Assembly: GCA_036172665.1 (NCBI GenBank) | Contig: CM069870.1 | Location: 29,796,001 to 29,860,000, forward strand | Reading direction: 5' to 3' | Origin: Prosopocoilus inquinatus | Lineage: Eukaryota; Arthropoda; Insecta; Coleoptera; Lucanidae | DNA: 64,000 nt | In this document: piece after piece, positions 11,897 to 22,255 of the stretch | Numbering within the stretch: the stretch's first letter is position 1 | How the letters are laid out: each line of letters starts with the position of its first letter | Notes under the pieces: model-generated | What the model was told of the DNA's origin: nothing | What the model saw: only the letters and a program-made list of their open reading frames with translations | Databases searched by the model: none | Program-made: the position numbers and the translations under genes

Positions 11897-13617
11897 AAAA
11901 GTATTTGATTAGGCTCTAAATTTTGAATAAAATTCCCTAACTCGTCATCCAATTCGTTTCATGACTTTCCTTTATCAAAAATATCTTTGGACAGTCGGCG
12001 TAAATTTGACTGTTGAATGAATTTTAAAATTTCGGGAACCTCATTATCATTTCGGGAAAAAACAAAACAAAAACGAAACACACAAATCACAGACTTTGGC
12101 TCTAAATTTTAGTACAAACTATTCTTTAAAAATTATTTTTATAAGAAATTAAAATTATAAAAACACAAACTAGCTTTTTTTATATTCTGGTTTACAATAC
12201 AACTTCCTTTGTTGATATTATTGCCACATTCACTGTTTCAGAAGCATTAGAATCTTTGTGATTTTGTACATTACTAATTTCGTTTTTAATTAATATTAAA
12301 CTTATAACTAGGAAGCGGATAAAATATATAATCCGGCAGATAGCGTACGATGCACCGCTCTATGATTGAATGTATAGAAAAGGCTTGGATTACGTCTCTG
12401 AATTGTATACTCACAAAAGAAAGTCTTTTGCAAAAGTTATAACTTAGTTCTATCTACGAGACCTAACAAAGTTGTAAAAATCGGTCCGACGATTTTTTTT
12501 TGATTTGATAAAGTTGACTGACTGTAAGAAAGTATTTGTGACAAAGGTTATACTACGAATTCATGAATGTAATATTTATAATCACATAGGGGTGTTTGTC
12601 TCGTTCTTTCCTATTATTTATGTATTATTGACTTACCGTCCTTTTCGCAGAGGCATAACTTTGATTACTTTCAATGAAAACGAAAGTCATCTAATAAAAT
12701 ATTCGATCGTGTGCAAGCCAATGCGATTTGATTTCCGATTTTAAAATTTAGAAATTTTTCTTGAACTCAGCCCCTAATTGTAAGAAGTAAAGAAGTACAC
12801 ATTCGAAGAAGTTATGTGCAATATTGAGAAATATTAGTATTTTCATATGTGTATTTTGCATTTCGAAGATGAAGGAACTTTCAAAAAGAATAAATGTTAA
12901 AAAAATTATCAATTTCATGATTCTCTGTCACTTTTAATGATTCATGCGATAATTCTACGCTTGGATAGTTTCTAATTATCCTCTTTCTGGCTGTAACTGA
13001 ATCATGCCTGAACTAAAAGTTTCGAAAACTTCGCAATTAATCACTTGAGTTGACATTTCTTTTTTCATTTTTATGTATTGATCCCAGTATTCCACAATGT
13101 AAAGCCGGAAGCTACTGATTAAATTGAAGTTACTAATTAATATTGTATGCACCCCTAACCACATTCTGCACAATCCGATGCAATTCACCAGGATTCCTGG
13201 AACAAAATAATTTCGTAAACATAGCTTATCAATAGACTCCTGATTTCAAAATATAAACAAACTGAATACAGGGGTTGAAATTAAAATCAATGTTAATATA
13301 AAAGATGGAGTAAATGCTGTTTTATTAATTTACGAATTTAACGTGTTGCTGAATGTAAGGTTGTTGCTTAATCCATACTGAACCTTGTGTTACTGCAATA
13401 TAAACCTTAGTCTCAAAGATATACCAATCGAGAAAATTAACGTCCGCGTGTAAAATAACAGGAATGTTTTCAAGATGAATATTATTTTCTTTTCCAGAGT
13501 TCAATGTTATGTACAATTTAAGAACCTAATTATAATATACATCTAATCTATAAAACACCAAAAAGTACCATTTTTGCATTTAAATGTCAATATCTCAAAA
13601 AACATTGTCTAGATATA
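11897..13617. other. AT-rich intron DNA
   Basis: No gene or clear repeat. Short open frames at 12505-12744 (plus) and 12976-13188 and 13325-13516 (minus) have no family resemblance. Confidence 0.45.
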
Positions 13618-16387
13618 CAGAATGTCTCAGAAAAACTGTTCCTAACTTTCAGAAGTAGTAGACGGCATATAATTAAGCAAATTTTATTAATAATGTTGTG
13701 GCCGGAAATGGTTCCACGTCAAGTTGAAACGAAATAAAGAAAACGGAGACCAGAAATAATCTAAATGCAAAAAATAATTTTTCTGTTTATCTCCAGCAAC
13801 TACAAAATTTAATTGATTTCAATTTATTATGAAAACAAAATTATGAGAACTGTTCAAAATTACGACTTCCCTTTTGAATACACAAGTTATAACGACGTAC
13901 AATTGAATGGTGAATTCTCGTAAACAAAGGCTGTCCCAATAAGAACGCCGGATTTAAATTTGCCGACATTTTGTTAATACGAGTTTTACGGTGATTTGTT
14001 TTTGACAGTTGTCACGTACAGACTACGCGATTTAAGAATAAGGAGAAATATTCAAACGAACAACGTTTAATTATTGTAAAAACACATTACAAAAATGGTG
14101 AAAGTTTTGCGAAAACAGTTCGCCACTTACGTCAAGTTTTCGGTCGCAATAATGCGCCAAATGAATCGACAGTGAGGCGTTTAATTAAAAAAATTGAGAC
14201 CAAATTTACGTTGATGGATCAGAGAACCATTGTTCGTCGTCGTCCTTGTCGGTCACTCGAGAATACGTGGGCTGCTGGAAAATTTTCTGGAATCTAGTAG
14301 GTCTAGAATTGTTAGCCTTTATCAATTGTCATATTTGAAAAATTTGATGTTTCTCGCCTATAATTCTATTGACAGTTCATATCCAAGTCAACTAGTTTTG
14401 TTTGTACAGAATTTGAGAAAAAGTAAATTATGTAAACATGGAAATCTCGCGAGAAAATTTTCGTACCATAATTTTTTACGATTTCAAATTTTTCATAATA
14501 AGTTGAAATTAATTAAAATTTTGAAGTTGTTGGAAATAAATAGAAAAATTATTTTTTGCATTGAGTCTTAATTTTCTTTATTTCGTGTTAACTTGACGTG
14601 GGACCACTTCTGGCCACAACTTTATTAATTAAAAGTTGCTTAATACCGTGTCCTCTACTACTTCTGAAACATAGAAATTGTTTTTCTGAGACATCCTGTA
14701 TAACATTGCAAAATAATTCAGGATCTTGAAATAAAAAAAAAAAAAAAACAGTCCCATATGAAGATGATTTAGAGTTATGTCGCTACAAAAAAATCGAGCT
14801 AAAATAATGTTTTTCTCAAATATGGAAAGAACTTAAAAAAGAATTTTGTACAGGTTTTTGTATTAATGAATAAGCTCCTAAAAATACAGTTATGCCTTAT
14901 CGTTATGGGGAGTGAGGTGAAGTCAATAATCTTTATTATATTATTTATTGGAATATTTTAAGAGATACGTATTCGTTTATGCGCCTCCTGAACAGAATTA
15001 AAAATAAATAAATAAAAGCAAAATCAACATTTTGTTAATACGAGTTTTACGGTGATTTGTTTTTGACAGTTGTCACGTACAGACTACGCGATTTAAGAAT
15101 AAGGAGAAATATTCAAACGAACAACGTTTAATTATTGTAAAAACACATTACAAAAATGGTGAAAGTTTTGCGAAAACAGTTCGCCACTTACGTCAAGTTT
15201 TCGGTCGCAATAATGCGCCAAATGAATCGACAGTGAGGCGTTTAATTAAAAAAATTGAGACCAAATTTACGTTGATGGATCAGAGAACCATTGTTCGTCG
15301 TCGTCCTTGTCGGTCACTCGAGAATACGTGGGCTGCTGGAAAATTTTCTGGAATCTAGTAGGTCTAGAATTGTTAGCCTTTATCAATTGTCATATTTGAA
15401 AAATTTGATGTTTCTCGCCTATAATTCTATTGACAGTTCATATCCAAGTCAACTAGTTTTGTTTGTACAGAATTTGAGAAAAAGTAAATTATGTAAACAT
15501 GGAAATCTCGCGAGAAAATTTTCGTACCATAATTTTTTACGATTTCAAATTTTTCATAATAAGTTGAAATTAATTAAAATTTTGAAGTTGTTGGAAATAA
15601 ATAGAAAAATTATTTTTTGCATTGAGTCTTAATTTTCTTTATTTCGTGTTAACTTGACGTGGGACCACTTCTGGCCACAACTTTATTAATTAAAAGTTGC
15701 TTAATACCGTGTCCTCTACTACTTCTGAAACATAGAAATTGTTTTTCTGAGACATCCTGTATAACATTGCAAAATAATTCAGGATCTTGAAATAAAAAAA
15801 AAAAAAAAACAGTCCCATATGAAGATGATTTAGAGTTATGTCGCTACAAAAAAATCGAGCTAAAATAATGTTTTTCTCAAATATGGAAAGAACTTAAAAA
15901 AGAATTTTGTACAGGTTTTTGTATTAATGAATAAGCTCCTAAAAATACAGTTATGCCTTATCGTTATGGGGAGTGAGGTGAAGTCAATAATCTTTATTAT
16001 ATTATTTATTGGAATATTTTAAGAGATACGTATTCGTTTATGCGCCTCCTGAACAGAATTAAAAATAAATAAATAAAAGCAAAATCAACATTTTGTTAAT
16101 ACGAGTTTTACGGTGATTTGTTTTTGACAGTTGTCACGTACAGACTACGCGATTTAAGAATAAGGAGAAATATTCAAACGAACAACGTTTAATTATTGTA
16201 AAAACACATTACAAAAATGGTGAAAGTTTTGCGAAAACAGTTCGCCACTTACGTCAAGTTTTCGGTCGCAATAATGCGCCAAATGAATCGACAGTGAGGC
16301 GTTTAATTAAAAAAATTGAGACCAAATTTACGTTGATGGATCAGAGAACCATTGTTCGTCGTCGTCCTTGTCGGTCACTCGAGAATA

Positions 16388-17679
16388 CGTGGGCTGCTGG
16401 AAAATTTTCTGGAATCTAGTAGGTCTAGAATTGTTAGCCTTTATCAATTGTCATATTTGAAAAATTTGATGTTTCTCGCCTATAATTCTATTGACAGTTC
16501 ATATCCAAGTCAACTAGTTTTGTTTGTACAGAATTTGAGAAAAAGTAAATTATGTAAACTTGGAAATCTCGCGAGAAAATTTTCGTACCATAATTTTTTA
16601 CGATTTCAAATTTGGTCTAACGCCGAAACAATGCCTCGATTGGCTTCATTTGGCTTTTGGAGATGAAGCACCATCAAAGAGCAGTGTTTATAATTGGTTT
16701 GCCGAATTCCAGCGTGGACATACCTCTCTTAGTGACGAATTTCCTGAAGGTCGTCCATCAACATCTGTTGTTGTCACTAATGTAGATGTTGTGCGTAAAA
16801 TGCTTGGGCGAGATCGACATGTGATATACTATGAAATTCAAGCATCCTTACCCATTGACATGAAAGCAATACACCCGATTTTGCATGATCATTTGAACGT
16901 ACGAAAGCATTGCAGTCGTTGGATACCACACAATTTAACAGAAGCGCAAAAGCGGGGTCGTGTCAAATGGTGCGAAGAAATGCTCAAGAAATTCAATGGA
17001 GGTCGTTCAAATTTAGTTTATAACATTGTTACTGGTGACGAAACGTGGATCTATTCGAACGAGTCAGAAAGTAAACAACAATCTACCATTTGGGTATTTC
17101 AAAATGAACCAAAACCAGCAAAAGTTATCCGTTCACGCAGTGCTGCGAAGCAAATGATTGCTTGTTTCTTTGGTTTAACTGGATATGTAGCAACCGTGGC
17201 TTTAGAGGATCGAAAAACCGTGAATGCTGATTGGTATACTACAATTTGTTTGCCGGAAGTCATCGATCGAATAAGAAGAAACAATCGAAATCGACGAATT
17301 ATTCTCCATCATGACAACACCAGCTCTCACTCAGCCCGTCAAACAGTTGATTTTTTGTCCAACAAAAATGTTGAATTAATGACTCATTGTCCATATTCAC
17401 CTGATTTATCACTATCATTATTTCTTTTTGTTCCCAAATATCAAGAATAAAATGCGTGGTGAGCGATTTTCGTCGGCCAAAGCAGCGGTTGAAACATTCC
17501 GGACACTGGTTTCTGAGGTACCATCTTTAGAGTGAAAAACGTACTTTAGAAATTGGTTCGAACGTATGCAAAAGTGTATTGACGTCAAAGGCGAATACTT
17601 CGAAAAACAAAGATACCGTTTACCAAATTTCATATGCGTTTTTTCAAATCGTTTCCAGAAACTTCTCTAGCAGGCCACG
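16388..17679 (+). mobile_element. mariner A (DD34D), 1292 bp, inserted in element B
   Basis: TA duplications lie at 16386-16387 and 17680-17681. The left end is CGTGGGCTGCTGGAAAATTT; the right end, reverse-complemented, starts CGTGGCCTGCTAGAGAAGTT. It has exactly the same length as the copy at 23883-25174. Removing it restores a continuous element B reading frame across the TA site ('RSLEN' into 'TATVRE'). Confidence 0.92.
16560..17613 (+). pseudogene. mariner transposase, copy A (broken)
   Basis: DD34D mariner transposase, close to the 350-residue copy at 23949-25001. The HTH region comes first ('FGLTPKQCLDWLHLAFGDEAPSK' spans the first motif), then 'WIPHNL', the first catalytic block 'VTGDETWIYS' with Asp intact, 'HHDNTSSHS' with the second Asp, and 'YSPDLSLS' with the third. 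The frame shifts just after the third block (near 17410-17420). A Trp codon is a stop near 17536, and the natural stop after 'EYFEKQ' is changed to Arg. The initiating ATG is TTG at 16560, whereas the truncated copies in units 1 and 2 keep ATG. Catalytic residues look intact, but the frame is not. Confidence 0.9.
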
Positions 17680-18514
17680 TACAGCCACAGTAAGGGAATC
17701 TGTGGCCGAGAATCCAGAACTTCCATTTGGCATCGTGGTCAAGTATTAAACATTTCCAGAAGCACTACGCAACAAATTTTGGTAAAAGATCTGCATTTGC
17801 ACGCGTATAAGATTCAATTGGTGCAAGAAATCAAGCTAAGGGACCATAAGTGGCGCCGTGGATTTGCTGATTGGGTGTTGGAACAAATTAATGCGGATTT
17901 TTCGAAGAAAATCATTTTTTCAAGCACATTTTCAACTCGACGGATACGTAAACAAGCAAAACTGTCGGATTTGGGATGCTGAAAATCCTCTTGAGATACT
18001 GGAAGAACCAATGCATCCACCGCGAGTAACTGTTTGGTGCGCGTTTTGGGTTGGCGGAGTGTTTCGGCCGTGTTTCTTTGAAAATGCGGCTGGAAATGCG
18101 CTAACTGTTAATGGTCTGCGGTATCGCGAAATTTTAACGGAGTTTCTGTGACCCGAATTGGATTGGATTGATGTGGAGGACATGTTTTTCCAACAAGACG
18201 GTGCGATCTGCCACACTGCACGTGAAACAATGGTGTTACTGCAGACCAAGTTTTCAGGCCGAGTCATGTCTCGATTTGGCGATCAACATTGGCCACTAAG
18301 ATCGTGCGATCTAACGCCGATGGACTTTTTTCTTTGGGGCTATGTGAAGGAAAAAGTGTATGTGAATAAGCCTGAAATAGTTGAACATCTTCAAGAGGAA
18401 ATACGGCGCGTTACTGGTGAAATACAGCCACATTTATGCGAAAACGTTATTCAGAATTTCAACAAAAGAATAACCCTGTGCCTGAGGTTTCGGCGCTCTT
18501 GTTGGGACAGCCTT

Positions 18515-18833
18515 TATCTGGGGACGATTGCGAATGGCAACAAACACAAGAGTTATTCTAGCTACTAATTCCTCTTCAGTGGTGACTGATGTTGCAGACG
18601 ATCGATTTAATATAACCCCAAATTAAATTAATTAATAAAAAAAAATTGTTAATTTAACTTGGGGTCATATTAAATCAATCGTCTGCAACACTGCGTAATT
18701 AATAAAAAAATAATAATTAATTTAATTTGGGGTCATATTAAATCGATCATTTGCAACACCAGTCCCTACAGAAGAGGAATTAGTGGCTAGAATTATTCTT
18801 GCGTTTGATACCATTCGCAGTCTTCCGCAGATA
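18515..18833. repeat. foldback element D, about 320 bp
   Basis: The left arm begins TATCTGGGGACGATTGCGAA and the right arm ends with its inverse (CATTCGCAGTCTTCCGCAGA). Arms are about 110-130 bp. A third partial arm (18650-18693) repeats the inner 'GGGGTCATATTAAATC' / 'GTCTGCAACAC' block, so the centre can fold in more than one way. It lies directly after the right end of element B inside element C. Non-coding. Confidence 0.75.
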
Positions 18834-19454
18834 TTTAAAAGAATTCGCCATTCAATTATAACTTATGTATTCAAAAGGAGGCCATAATTTTGAACAGTTT
18901 TTACTATTGTTCGTGTTTTCATAATAAGTTGAAATTAATTAAAATTTTGAAGTTGTTGGAAATAAATAGAAAAATTATTTTTTGCATTGAGTCTTAATTT
19001 TCTTTATTTCGTGTTAACTTGACGTGGGACCACTTCTGGCCACAACTTTATTAATTAAAAGTTGCTTAATACCGTGTCCTCTACTACTTCTGAAACATAG
19101 AAATTGTTTTTCTGAGACATCCTGTATAACATTGCAAAATAATTCAGGATCTTGAAATAAAAAAAAAAAAAAAACAGTCCCATATGAAGATGATTTAGAG
19201 TTATGTCGCTACAAAAAAATCGAGCTAAAATAATGTTTTTCTCAAATATGGAAAGAACTTAAAAAAGAATTTTGTACAGGTTTTTGTATTAATGAATAAG
19301 CTCCTAAAAATACAGTTATGCCTTATCGTTATGGGGAGTGAGGTGAAGTCAATAATCTTTATTATATTATTTATTGGAATATTTTAAGAGATACGTATTC
19401 GTTTATGCGCCTCCTGAACAGAATTAAAAATAAATAAATAAAAGCAAAATCAAC

Positions 19455-20812
19455 TGAGATAATTTATTTATATTTTTATTTAACGTAAGTAAAGCTACAA
19501 CCCCTAGTGGTCGGAGTTAAAAATAGAAACCGCAAGTTTTTTCTTAAAGTTAAAACATAGCTGGACAATCAACCGACAGCCGGATGACTAATATAAATTG
19601 TTGTATTAAAAATTATATTATTTTTTCACAATTTAAAACAAAGTTAAAATTAAGTTGGAAACGTGCTCCAAAATGACAGAATGAAACTGGCTTTTACTGA
19701 GCAAAAAAAAAATACGTAATGTAATGTAAAGCTTCACAAAACTTGCAACATACTGTGTTTCTTAAAAGGTTGCAAGAGCCGGACTGAGATTGTGTGTTGC
19801 TGCTGTTAAATAATATTTACTCCTTCTGAACTCAAATTAAGCATTATTGTAGTTAATCTTTAGTAACGTTTCAATTAATTAAATAACATTTGTGTGTAGT
19901 GTTGCAGATAAAAAAATTCAAACATTGAACTTCGAATAATTGATACGCAGTATCTCAACAATTAGAGGCGTGTTCTTTTATTCAACCAATTGATTTAATC
20001 GCTTCATCGGTGTGACGTCAACGATGAATGTCAAATAAGCCACCGATGACACAAATTGCGCTGAATAAAAGAACAGTCAGCTTGTCATCTGATCAGAGGT
20101 TGTTGTTGGTAATTGGTAATACAAATAAATAACCTACAGAGTTGGAAACATTTATATTTGCTAAAACTTCTTCATTCTTTATTATATCGTATTCGACGTA
20201 TCAATTTCTACACTGACTGAAACTCAAACGTTTTATTTTTATACGTTAACATAACTGTTATGAACCATTTTTCATTATTTTCATTCATCTTTATCAAATA
20301 ATGTTTTGGTTGTTTTGATGTTTACAAACATAACAAATATAATCTCTACACTTATCTCTCCCCTCCATAATTAATTGGTTCACCAGCAATAAGTCCAGAT
20401 GACTCCGATGAGTTTTCGATTACCTCATCGAAGAATAAAAGACCAGCAATATTACTGAATCGCAAAATGTACGATGAATAAAAATACGCTTTGATGTTTT
20501 TCCAATTAATGCGCTTAGCTCCTTGATGAATATAAGAACACGCCTTATGTACAAAGTTGCCAATCTCAAATATCTTAGTACATTTTTATGTTTGATAGTT
20601 TACAAACATGATTCAGTAATTTATTATTTCCCCCGAACTGTCAAACGTTATGCTGTCACTCGTGTTTACTGTTCTAACAACGACATAACCTTCTTCTTTG
20701 ACAGATTAAAACCGGATATGGAATAGATCATGATAGGCAATTAGTCAGTCTTGCCACTTTAAATTAAGTATTGCAAACTCAAAACAATTGACATTGACCA
20801 CCCAGTATACAA
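19455..20812. other. AT-rich intron DNA
   Basis: No gene. It contains the small inverted-repeat element at 19971-20075. A related 'GAATAAAAGA' word recurs at 20432. Otherwise nothing recognised. Confidence 0.45.
19971..20075. repeat. 105-bp small inverted-repeat element
   Basis: Perfect 14-bp termini: TGTTCTTTTATTCA on the left and TGAATAAAAGAACA on the right. An inner 'CATCGGTG' / 'CACCGATG' pair adds to the fold. The flanks show no clear duplication. Confidence 0.6.
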
Positions 20813-20814
20813 TA

Positions 20815-21401
20815 GGTACATTCGTTTTAGAAATGCTGGGTTTGCCACAATAGCGTCATTGTCAAGTAGCTAATGCCCATCTAGATCAAGTTATGGTTGC
20901 ATCAGAAATTGATCTAAAACGAATAGTTTGTGATGGGCAAGTTGGTACACAGAGAAAAGAAAAATGTTAAATCAACATAATTTCCGTTTGGATACGTTCA
21001 ATGCATTCATTTATTTAAAAGAAAAACCATTATGTATTCTATTAAGTAAAAAATGTTTGAAGTTTGAATCAATAAGAAACTGCTTGAATTAATGTAAAGT
21101 GAGCATTCATTCAAATAAAAAAATGCATCGACTGTATTCAAACAAAGAGTTTTCTGTGTGATGAAGACCGACTTTGCTGAAAAATAAGTAAATTAAGGTT
21201 AAGTAAATAATACTTTGGTGTTGACGCAACTAAACCCTACTCTGGAGTAGGTGCACATTGCGTCAACACCAGCGTTGCCGCAGAGGCAATTAAAACGAAT
21301 ATGTCAATGTCAAATACAGCATGCCGAAAATCTAAAACGAATACACATTTCGTTGACGCAGTTGACTTGCGGCAACCCAAGTCATCTAAAACGAATGTAC
21401 C
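20815..21401. mobile_element. 587-bp TA-flanked MITE with repeated TAAAACGAAT
   Basis: Perfect 17-bp termini GGTACATTCGTTTTAGA (20815-20831 and, inverted, 21385-21401) between TA dinucleotides. Weaker inverted similarity continues inward ('TGGGTTTGCC' versus 'TGGGTTGCCG'). The word TAAAACGAAT occurs five times inside on either strand (20822-20831 region, 20915, 21291, 21333, 21387). A nested perfect hairpin lies at 21217-21270: GGTGTTGACGCAA paired with TTGCGTCAACACC, with CCTACTC / GAGTAGG within. No transposase is encoded. Confidence 0.8.
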
Positions 21402-21403
21402 TA

Positions 21404-22081
21404 ATGTGTTCTTCTACATTTGGGATAAGTACATTTATGACTACAGGCATTGGCAGTAGTTGGTAATATTAAAAAGTAAGTACATTATTTATTCTTTTTG
21501 CTGAAATATTTTGAGCTGTTTTAACAGTTAAACAAACAATAAAACATTCTGTGTTGTACCCCCACATGAAATAAAAGTGTACTTATACTATACATACTTA
21601 TTTAATCAACATATAAATTTAAAAGATGAGTTATGATCGCCGCGTGCAATATCACAAGAAAAATTTTAAATGGAGTAGACTGGAAACTCATGCCTGTGAA
21701 TTTCCTCTATTTTCTGCATGAATAATATTTTGTTACACGCTTTCGTAATTTACATACATACGCTTTACTCATTCGCTAGCAACATAAAGGAGTAAGTAGA
21801 GTACTTTTTTGTATTTACGAGGCTGTTCCTTCATTATGCAGCTCCGTTAGTTCATGCTTCAAGAGTATAACTAAAACGAAGTTTTTTATTAACATCTAAA
21901 GCATTTTTATTTCTTAAATGAGTGAATTTTACAATCCTATGACTAACTACAGAGAAACAAAATTAAAGAGTCTTCCATTATTAACAATTCTTAACAACAA
22001 CAATTAGATATTATAAAATTACTCAATGAAACACAGAATTAGGTGGAATATTTGAATAATTCGTAATAATTTTTACCGTAG
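21404..22081. other. intron DNA before the host exon
   Basis: No gene or repeat seen. It ends in the pyrimidine-rich acceptor 'TTTTTACCGTAG' at 22081. Confidence 0.5.
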
Positions 22082-22255
22082 AGAAGTCGCCGTCAACAAG
22101 AAAGAGAGGATTCTTTGGGGTCCGGTCGAGAAAGGCACCGGAAGTGGCCGCCAAAATGGCGGCCAACGAATCTGCGCTTCGTGATCTAATACATCCGTTC
22201 TACAACGAACACTTAAAGTCCCACAACTCCGTCACCTTTAAACTAGTAAAAACCG
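22082..22255 (+). CDS. host gene, second supported coding exon
   Basis: A 174-nt open exon between acceptor TTTTTACCGTAG (ending 22081) and a near-perfect donor AACCG/GTAAGT (GT at 22256). It starts and ends in phase 1, matching the donor at 7318. GC content stands out sharply against both flanks. It encodes about 57 residues: a basic stretch ('KSPSTRKRGFFGVRSRKAPE'), a helix-like 'VAAKMAANESALRDLI', then 'HPFYNEHLKSHNSVTFKLVKT'. The ordered C-terminal half probably begins a folded domain continued in an exon outside the recognised set. I do not recognise the family. No later exon was found in the window. Confidence 0.75.

Larger units (their letters stand above)
16157..18500 (+). pseudogene. 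element B transposase, split by mariner A
   Basis: The N-terminal piece (16157-16386) reads 'YSNEQRLIIVKTHYKNGESF', 'FGRNNAPNESTVRRLIKKIE' and 'RRRPCRSLEN', the HTH region of this family. After the mariner insertion the frame resumes at 17682 with 'TATVRESVAENPEL', then passes a stop. 'LHLHAYKIQLVQEIKLRDHK' follows, then 'LDGYVNKQNCRIWDAENP', 'PPRVTVWCAFWVGGVFRPCFFE', a stop near 18150, 'FFQQDGAICHTARE' (second Asp) and 'PLRSCDLTPMDFFLWGYVKE' (third Asp), ending about 18500. The expected 'SDEAHF' block is missing at about 17920: reading frames change there as if 5 bases covering the first catalytic Asp were lost. Dead by insertion, stops and this deletion. The family is known to move by cut-and-paste at TA. 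Confidence 0.8.
13926..18515 (+). mobile_element. element B: mariner-like transposon nested in C
   Basis: The left end includes AAAGGCTGTCCCAATAAGA; the right end, reverse-complemented, is AAAGGCTGTCCCAACAAGA. Exact outer limits are uncertain by a few bases and no clean TA pair is visible. It encodes a transposase of the large insect family whose proteins carry an N-terminal HTH of DUF4817 type. It is interrupted by mariner A at 16388-17679, and its first 300 bp are repeated by the tandem duplication. Confidence 0.72.
13618..19124. mobile_element. element C: long-TIR element holding nested insertions
   Basis: The left arm (13618-13920) and right arm (about 18840-19124) are inverted copies over roughly 300 bp. 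Tips are CAGAATGTCTCAGAAAAAC and, reverse-complemented on the right, CAGGATGTCTCAGAAAAAC, each next to TA (13616-13617, 19125-19126). Its own middle is short. Almost everything between the arms is later insertions: element B (13926-18515), which holds mariner A, and the foldback D (18515-18833), plus the tandem duplication. Confidence 0.72.
13967..19454. repeat. tandem triplication: two 1061-bp units plus a longer third unit
   Basis: Units 1 (13967-15027) and 2 (15028-16088) appear identical. Each consists of the 5' part of element B, 225 bp of the left end of mariner A (14266-14490 and 15327-15551), then the right arm of element C and 330 bp of flank. Unit 3 (16089-19454) carries the same ends but retains the 2304 bp between, with the rest of mariner A, the end of B, and D. 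The internal deletion junction in units 1 and 2 lies in a shared T-run (16611-16613 / 18916-18919). The duplication junction shows an 'AC' microhomology (13966-13967 / 19453-19454). Confidence 0.9.
7319..22081 (+). other. 14.8-kb host-gene intron loaded with transposons
   Basis: Inferred from matching phase-1 sites: donor GT at 7319-7320 and acceptor ACCGTAG ending 22081. The spliced junction codon would be G+AG (Glu), joining 'GTRSKT' to 'KSPSTRKRG'. Inside lie the transposon at 8325-9668, an element at 10288-11896, the nested stack at 13618-19124 and MITEs. Stretches 7600-8320, 9672-10287 and 11897-13615 hold nothing I recognise. Confidence 0.55.

Noticed and set aside
14230..16666. Repeated 113-codon frame 'MFVVVLVGHSRIRGLLENFL' in three units
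   Set aside because: It runs across the junction of element B, the mariner terminal repeat and element C in a frame unrelated to either transposase. Its repetition comes from the DNA triplication, not from selection on a protein.
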